Of a stretch of 64,000 bases of DNA, positions 58,830 through 64,000 are shown piece after piece. The notes below the pieces were generated by a model. The model searched no databases. It was not told where the DNA came from and saw nothing but the letters and a program-made list of their open reading frames with translations. The translations under genes were made by a program, and so were the position numbers. The stretch is from Anaerolineales bacterium (GTDB taxonomy: Bacteria; Chloroflexota; Anaerolineae; Anaerolineales; UBA4823). The DNA lies in NCBI GenBank assembly GCA_025057645.1, contig JANXBJ010000001.1, forward strand, positions 492,357 through 556,356, read 5' to 3'. Position 1 is the first letter of the stretch, and each line of letters starts with the position of its first letter.

Positions 58830-60119
58830 ATGAGCGAAGGTCAAGTCACTCTAAAAGAACTTCTCGCCGAACCGAGTCGAGTCGAAGACCTGAAGATTCC
58901 CCAGAGCATTGTTTTGGACATCATCTTTCGCCTTTTGTTCAACGAAGGCAACGTTGCCCTCGCTCGATTTGTCGAAGTGCTCAAAATCTCCAACCGCATT
59001 ATTGACGAGATCCTGGCGTGGATGCAAAAGGAACATTTGGTAGAGGTCGCCAAAGCAATCGGAGATTTAGGCCGGCTGGGTTATGTCTACACCCTCACGG
59101 AGGCTGGTGAGGAGCGAGCTCGCGCAGCTTTTGAACGCAGTCAATATATTGGCCCTGTACCTGTATGCATCCCGGATTACAACTTGGGGATTGAAATGCA
59201 GACGAACCGACGGCGTTATGTTCAGGCCGCCCAAGTAAAAGAAGCCCTAAGGGGGCTAATCCTCCCTGAGGATTTTCACCGCAGGATCGGACCAGCAATC
59301 AACTCCGGTTCTTCCCTTTTTCTTTACGGACCTCCCGGCAACGGGAAAACCACGGTTGCGCAAGCCATCTCACGCCTCATCTCAGGCACTGATCCGATCT
59401 GGCTGCCCTATGCAATCACAGCTGGAGGGCATATTATCCAAATTCACGATCGGCTGATCCACCATCCGGCTAAGCCTGACGCCCAAAGCAGAGCTGAGCT
59501 CGGGCGTATCGATGGGCGCTGGGCGCTATTCCACCGCCCTACGGTAATGGTCGGCGGAGAACTGAAAATGGAGTCCCTCGACCTCCGCTACGACCCGGTC
59601 GCTAAAATCTACGAAGCCCCGCTACAGCTCAAGGCCAACGGTGGAATGTTCCTTATCGACGATTTTGGCAGACAACAGGTTCGACCGAATGACCTACTCA
59701 ATCGCTGGATCGTCCCCCTCGAAAATCAAGTGGATTTTCTGCGGCTGGTTAGTGGTCAAACCTTGGTTGTGCCGTTTCGATTGCTACTGGTTTTTAGCAC
59801 CAACTTAGACCCCCATGCCTTAATGGATGACGCCTTCTTGCGTCGGATTCAAATCAAGGTAGAACTTCCCTCTCCAGATGAAAAAATGTTTGCTCAAATT
59901 TTTCTTCTAGAGTGTAAAAATCAAAACATCCCCTTCAACAAAGAAGCTTTTGTCTACCTGTTGAATAAATGGTATAAACAATCCGAGCGTGTCATGCAAG
60001 CCGTTCATCCCAGAGACCTGCTCCGCACCATCAAAGCGATTTGCGATTATGAAGGCATTCCCCCTGCGATGACGCCGGAGCTGCTTGACCAAGCTTGCAA
60101 GAGCTACTTCGTTAGTTAA
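58830..60119 (+). CDS. AAA-type ATPase with N-terminal winged-helix-like region
   Basis: Walker A 'LFLYGPPGNGKTTVAQAIS', Walker B 'GGMFLIDDFGRQQ', sensor 'LLLVFSTNLDP'. Confidence 0.87.
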   Translation: MSEGQVTLKELLAEPSRVEDLKIPQSIVLDIIFRLLFNEGNVALARFVEVLKISNRIIDEILAWMQKEHLVEVAKAIGDLGRLGYVYTLTEAGEERARAAFERSQYIGPVPVCIPDYNLGIEMQTNRRRYVQAAQVKEALRGLILPEDFHRRIGPAINSGSSLFLYGPPGNGKTTVAQAISRLISGTDPIWLPYAITAGGHIIQIHDRLIHHPAKPDAQSRAELGRIDGRWALFHRPTVMVGGELKMESLDLRYDPVAKIYEAPLQLKANGGMFLIDDFGRQQVRPNDLLNRWIVPLENQVDFLRLVSGQTLVVPFRLLLVFSTNLDPHALMDDAFLRRIQIKVELPSPDEKMFAQIFLLECKNQNIPFNKEAFVYLLNKWYKQSERVMQAVHPRDLLRTIKAICDYEGIPPAMTPELLDQACKSYFVS

Positions 60120-60264
60120 TAGCACACTTGAGCAAAAGTATCCCTCAAATAGGTTCTGCTGCCTCGATCGCCATCGGGGGGAGTTGTGAATTGATAGCAA
60201 TTGATAGTCATTAAGATACAAAATCCCTTACGACAAATCTCTACATAGATGAGTCGAGGCAAAG

Positions 60265-61419
60265 ATGCGTGAGGTAGCGATTGTTGGCATTGGTATGACC
60301 CCTGTGGACGAACACTGGGATAAATCCATCCGAGAGTTGGCCGCAGAGGCAGTGCTTTTAGCCTTAGAAGACGCACAGCGCGAGAGCGTTGATGCGCTAT
60401 TTGTCGGCAATATGCTCTCGGGTCTGATCAGCCAGCAGGAAAACTTAGGTGCTCTTGTGGCCGACTGGACCGGGCTGCGCTACACCGAAGCGATAAAGGT
60501 CGAAGCCGCATGTAGTTCGGGAGCAGCAGCAGTGCGCCAAGCTCTCATTGCAGTGGCCTCGGGTTATATTGACTCAGCCATCGCTGTCGGGGTGGAAAAA
60601 ATGACTGAAGCCAGAGGAAGCGAGGTCACTGCCGCTTTGGCGACTGCCGCCGATGCCGATTATGAAGTAGCCCATGGCGTCAGTTTTGTCGCCCTAAATG
60701 CTCTGATCATGCAGCGATACATGCATGAATATGGCTGGCAACACGCTCACTTCGCACCTTTCTCGATCAACGCGCACGCAAACGCCCTCACAAATCCCTA
60801 TGCTCGGCTACGGGAGAAAATCGACGAGCAGGACTATGCAAAGGCGAAGATGATCGCCTACCCAATTAACTTGCTTGATGCCTCTCCAATCGGCGACGGT
60901 GCAGCTGCGGTTCTCCTGGTGCCCCGGGAAACGCTGCGGAAGAACGGTAAGCCGATCATTAAGATCGCCGGCTCAGCCGCAGCAACGGACAGCATTGCCA
61001 TCCACGACCGCAAAGACCCGCTATGGCTGAGAGCAGCGGAAATCTCTGCCAAGAAAGCCTTTTCTCAAGCCGGCGTCGGGCCCAAGGAGATCGACTTTTT
61101 TGAACTTCATGATGCTTTCTCAATTATGTCTGCTTTATCTCTGGAAGCATGCGGATTTGCACAGCGCGGCCAAGGACCGCGCCTTGCTCTCGAAGGCCAA
61201 ATCACCCTCAAGGGTAAGCTTCCGATCACCACCATGGGGGGACTAAAGGCACGCGGACATCCAGTAGGCGCCACAGGAGTATATCAAATCGTTGAAGCGG
61301 TTTTACAATTGCGTGGTGCTGCCGGGGAGAACCAAGTGCCCGACGCAAAAATCGGGATGACCCAAAACATCGGCGGAAGCGGCTCAAATATCATTACCCA
61401 TATTTTAGTTAGGGAATAG
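60265..61419 (+). CDS. Thiolase-family acyltransferase (SCP2-type)
   Basis: 'KVEAACSSGAAAVRQALIAVASG', 'FELHDAFSIMSALSLEACG', 'GGLKARGHPVGATGVYQ'. Confidence 0.92.
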   Translation: MREVAIVGIGMTPVDEHWDKSIRELAAEAVLLALEDAQRESVDALFVGNMLSGLISQQENLGALVADWTGLRYTEAIKVEAACSSGAAAVRQALIAVASGYIDSAIAVGVEKMTEARGSEVTAALATAADADYEVAHGVSFVALNALIMQRYMHEYGWQHAHFAPFSINAHANALTNPYARLREKIDEQDYAKAKMIAYPINLLDASPIGDGAAAVLLVPRETLRKNGKPIIKIAGSAAATDSIAIHDRKDPLWLRAAEISAKKAFSQAGVGPKEIDFFELHDAFSIMSALSLEACGFAQRGQGPRLALEGQITLKGKLPITTMGGLKARGHPVGATGVYQIVEAVLQLRGAAGENQVPDAKIGMTQNIGGSGSNIITHILVRE

Positions 61420-61453
61420 GAAATCAACACATCTAACGAACCGAGTTTTTTCC

Positions 61454-61600
61454 ATGTTTCCGCAAATTCAGCTTACTCCTACGCCCGTTTTAGAGTATAC
61501 TCCCCCCAATCCGGCCCTTATCAATGGAATCATTGGGCTGGCAGCACTAATAGTCATTGTGATTCTGACTGGGATTTGGATCAATAAGGCTAACCTCTAA
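61454..61600 (+). CDS. Small single-TM protein (48 aa)
   Basis: Own translation MFPQIQLTPTPVLEYTPPNPALINGIIGLAALIVIVILTGIWINKANL; not in the ORF track. Confidence 0.5.
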   Translation: MFPQIQLTPTPVLEYTPPNPALINGIIGLAALIVIVILTGIWINKANL

Positions 61601-61867
61601 GCAATCCTATACTAAAGCAATCAGCTCCATGATCTCCTATCTCCCTATCCTGCAATTGCGCACGACCATCTCCACCCGACTTTAGACCGCAAACAAAAGA
61701 ATAGGTTATATTAAAGTTAAAGCCGCTTCAAAGAGGCTCTTTTCGCAGGGAGCTTTAGCAAGGAACCGCTGCGGAAAGGCCTAAGATTCTTCAGAGGGCC
61801 TTCCTCGCTGCTGAGTCTATCCCATTCGTTTCAGTGGATTTGCGCGCATGCTTTAAAGGAGTCGCCT

Positions 61868-63139
61868 ATGACCGAAGACCTTCGCTCGTTTCTAAAAATC
61901 TCCCTCTCAAAACTCGAGGAGATCAATGCAGTCTTTCTTGATCCCGAGATCCAGATTGTGCAGCAATTCTTAGATGTAGTCCAGAAATACGGGACGCCAG
62001 AGGAAATCAACCGTAAGGCTAGAAAAGCTTCAGATTTATCGTATCGGCTTGATTGGATTCGCCAAAAATGTCCTCAGTACCTCGAGGACTTAAAATGGCT
62101 CGAGGAACAGCGGGATCAGAAAAAGTTTATCAGTGTGAAGCAGTATCGACGCAAAATCTTGGGAGAGAAGGCTGAGCACCTCCCTTTTAGGGAGGATCAC
62201 GCAGTGACTCTAGAGATCAGTGCTGCTCAATACTTTCCGTGGGTTATCGTAATTGCGCATAAAGCGATCGCAGAACAGATGCTAATGCCCTCGCGCTTCA
62301 TTCGAGTGCGTAAGATGCGAGAACAGAAAGAGGACGGCGAGTTAGTAGCTTTTGCGGCTGCAATGCAGATCATCGGCGCCAGTTACGTTGAGTCTCTGGA
62401 TACCAAAGGCACCGATGGTTCCAATATCCATCTCGGGGGGCCGGAGACAATCACAGGCTATTTCGGCGGCGTGGGACAGCCCAACGAGCATGCACTCCAA
62501 TGGGTAGATGAATACCTTTACTACTACACCAACTACGGCGTTCGTCAAGTGTTAAACTTGAATTCCGGAACCATCCTCCTTGGCTACCTACTGCATCGGA
62601 TAGGTATCGATATTGAATTTAAGATTTCGGTTTTCGTAGGCAACGACAATCCTTATGCTGCACTTTGGACTCTCATCGGCGCAAAGTTATTCTCTCGTCC
62701 TGACGGAAGCACTCCGCTGGTAGGCCTCAACTGGAGTAATTCTGTCAGCAACCAAACCATCGAACTAACTGCTCAAGTTCGCAAGAAGCTCAATTTTGAG
62801 GAGCGGGTGCGCTTCGAGCACCACATCACCGAAGCATGGAAGAGCATCGTGTGTCAGCCCTACAACCGCCGAATAGAGCTTATCGATTTAGCTCAAAAAG
62901 TGAAGAACCTCAGCGCAAAACACGAAGGGGGCGACCCAGAGGTGGAGATGACCCGAGAGCACCCTTCGGATATCTTGGACTACTTCCGTGAGAAGTCGGA
63001 AATTATCGCCTCAGGCGATTGGGATCACCTTCTTCAGAACTTTCTGGACAAGTTTGAAGCTACGAATCGAACAGCCCGAGCTTTAACGGAAAACGGATTG
63101 TCTTTCGTTGCGGCACAAAACCTTCACTATTACGAGTAG
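61868..63139 (+). CDS. Uncharacterised 423-aa protein
   Basis: Full-length ORF with RBS-like aaaggag; no family recognised; convergent with a cooC-like gene. Confidence 0.75.
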   Translation: MTEDLRSFLKISLSKLEEINAVFLDPEIQIVQQFLDVVQKYGTPEEINRKARKASDLSYRLDWIRQKCPQYLEDLKWLEEQRDQKKFISVKQYRRKILGEKAEHLPFREDHAVTLEISAAQYFPWVIVIAHKAIAEQMLMPSRFIRVRKMREQKEDGELVAFAAAMQIIGASYVESLDTKGTDGSNIHLGGPETITGYFGGVGQPNEHALQWVDEYLYYYTNYGVRQVLNLNSGTILLGYLLHRIGIDIEFKISVFVGNDNPYAALWTLIGAKLFSRPDGSTPLVGLNWSNSVSNQTIELTAQVRKKLNFEERVRFEHHITEAWKSIVCQPYNRRIELIDLAQKVKNLSAKHEGGDPEVEMTREHPSDILDYFREKSEIIASGDWDHLLQNFLDKFEATNRTARALTENGLSFVAAQNLHYYE

Positions 63140-63205
63140 AACCTGCAATTACGAGTAGGAATCTGCAGGAATAGCCGCCGGTTTACCCGCATAGCCAACG
63201 TGCAC

Positions 63206-64000
63206 TCAGCGGCGGCTATTCAATTGATCCATCATCTGAGCCACCTGAAGATAGATGGGTGTGTCCTCGCCGAGCTCGATAATCGGCTTTCCGGAAGCGT
63301 CAAACTCGCTCAATCGACCTTCCTCTCGGAAGACCCCTATTAGCGGGATGTCTAACTCCTCGTGGATAAACTTTCGTAGCTCGGAGGCGATCTCCTCACG
63401 CACCCGATTCAGAACTAGGTAGACGTTATGAATGCTAATGTCCAATTCACGGCAAAGGTTGGCGATGCGTTGAGCAGCAATCAAGCCGCGCAAGCTCGGA
63501 TCGGAAACAATAATCAGATGATCGACATTGCGAGTGGTCCTTCGACTCAAGTGCTCCATGCCGGCCTCATTGTCGATCACAACATAGCGATAGTTCTTGC
63601 TGATCGTGTCGATCACCATGCGCAGATTATGGTTCACGGCGCAGTAGCAACCGGGCCCCTCGGGACGTCCCATAGCAATTAGGTCAAACTCTTGGCCCTC
63701 GACTATGGCCGAGCGAATCTGGTAATCCAAATACTCGCGCTTAGCAATGCCACCGGGTAGCGAGCCCATAGCCGCTCCGCCGGCGGCAAGCGACTCCTTG
63801 ACCTGCTCTAAAAGGTCCTCGCGAATATCCCCGACAGTCGACTCTAATTCAACCCCTAATGCCAGATTCAGATTGCTGCTCGGGTCGGCGTCAATGGCGA
63901 GAATTGGGATCATCTTGTTTCGGACCAACCACTTGATGATTAGGGCCGCAATTGTGGTTTTCCCTACCCCACCCTTTCCTGCCAGTGCAATGGTAGTGGA
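63206..64000 (-). CDS. cooC: CooC/AcsF-family nickel-insertion ATPase (5' end beyond the window)
   Basis: Open frame to the window edge, reading AGKGGVGKTTIAALIIKWLVRNK before the listed ORF; 'GPGCYCAVNHNLRMV' and 'YVVIDNEAGMEHLSRRT' CooC signatures. Confidence 0.92.
   Translation of the reverse strand, partial: STTIALAGKGGVGKTTIAALIIKWLVRNKMIPILAIDADPSSNLNLALGVELESTVGDIREDLLEQVKESLAAGGAAMGSLPGGIAKREYLDYQIRSAIVEGQEFDLIAMGRPEGPGCYCAVNHNLRMVIDTISKNYRYVVIDNEAGMEHLSRRTTRNVDHLIIVSDPSLRGLIAAQRIANLCRELDISIHNVYLVLNRVREEIASELRKFIHEELDIPLIGVFREEGRLSEFDASGKPIIELGEDTPIYLQVAQMMDQLNSRR

Noticed and set aside
1-64000. CRISPR arrays, rRNA genes, IS elements, prophage
   Set aside because: No spaced direct repeats, rRNA-like stretches, transposase or phage structural genes recognised on reading; no exhaustive computational search was possible.

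Overview
Bacterial chromosomal window, about 50% GC by eye, densely coding and mostly + strand. It is probably an anaerobic Chloroflexota/Anaerolineae-like organism; that is inferred from gene content, with no search run. Main blocks: (1) 1-4.5 kb, three tandem GT39/PMT-like membrane proteins. (2) 4.5-12.6 kb, a NarL/DegS-type two-component pair, a 48-aa Flp pilin missing from the ORF track, and the Tad genes cpaB-cpaE-cpaF-tadB-tadC. (3) 12.6-14.7 kb, comF, hpf and a thioredoxin-like lipoprotein. (4) 14.8-26.6 kb, a complete CODH/acetyl-CoA synthase (Wood-Ljungdahl carbonyl branch) operon: an HMA-like protein without CxxC, cooS/acsA, acsB, acsD, acsC, an ASKHA corrinoid activator, acsE, and a MetV-MetF fusion. 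(5) RelA/SpoT, a Cys4 protein with a hyper-acidic tail, a PfkB kinase and a methyltransferase. (6) 30.9-37.1 kb on the - strand, hypABFCDE plus tatA with no hydrogenase structural genes. (7) trmFO, an M28 peptidase, a histidine kinase and hflX. (8) 42.3-44.0 kb, a tyrosine recombinase next to a perfect 17-6-17 inverted repeat whose core has the 11-6-11 layout of a Xer/dif site, then tRNA-Leu. (9) tig, clpP, a HAD phosphatase and rlmN. (10) 48.5-52.5 kb, a second corrinoid-activation module (NIL, SpoIIE phosphatase, P-loop protein, ASKHA/2Fe-2S activator, corrinoid protein) with no methyltransferase. (11) tRNA-Asp, a pabB-pabC fusion, a SIS protein, housekeeping genes, a thiolase, an uncharacterised 423-aa protein, and a cooC-like ATPase cut by the window end. 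The best candidates for something undescribed are the recombinase/dif-like locus, the orphan corrinoid-activation module, the Cys-less HMA-like protein opening the CODH/ACS operon, and the uncharacterised 423-aa gene convergent with cooC. No rRNA, CRISPR array or IS element was recognised.
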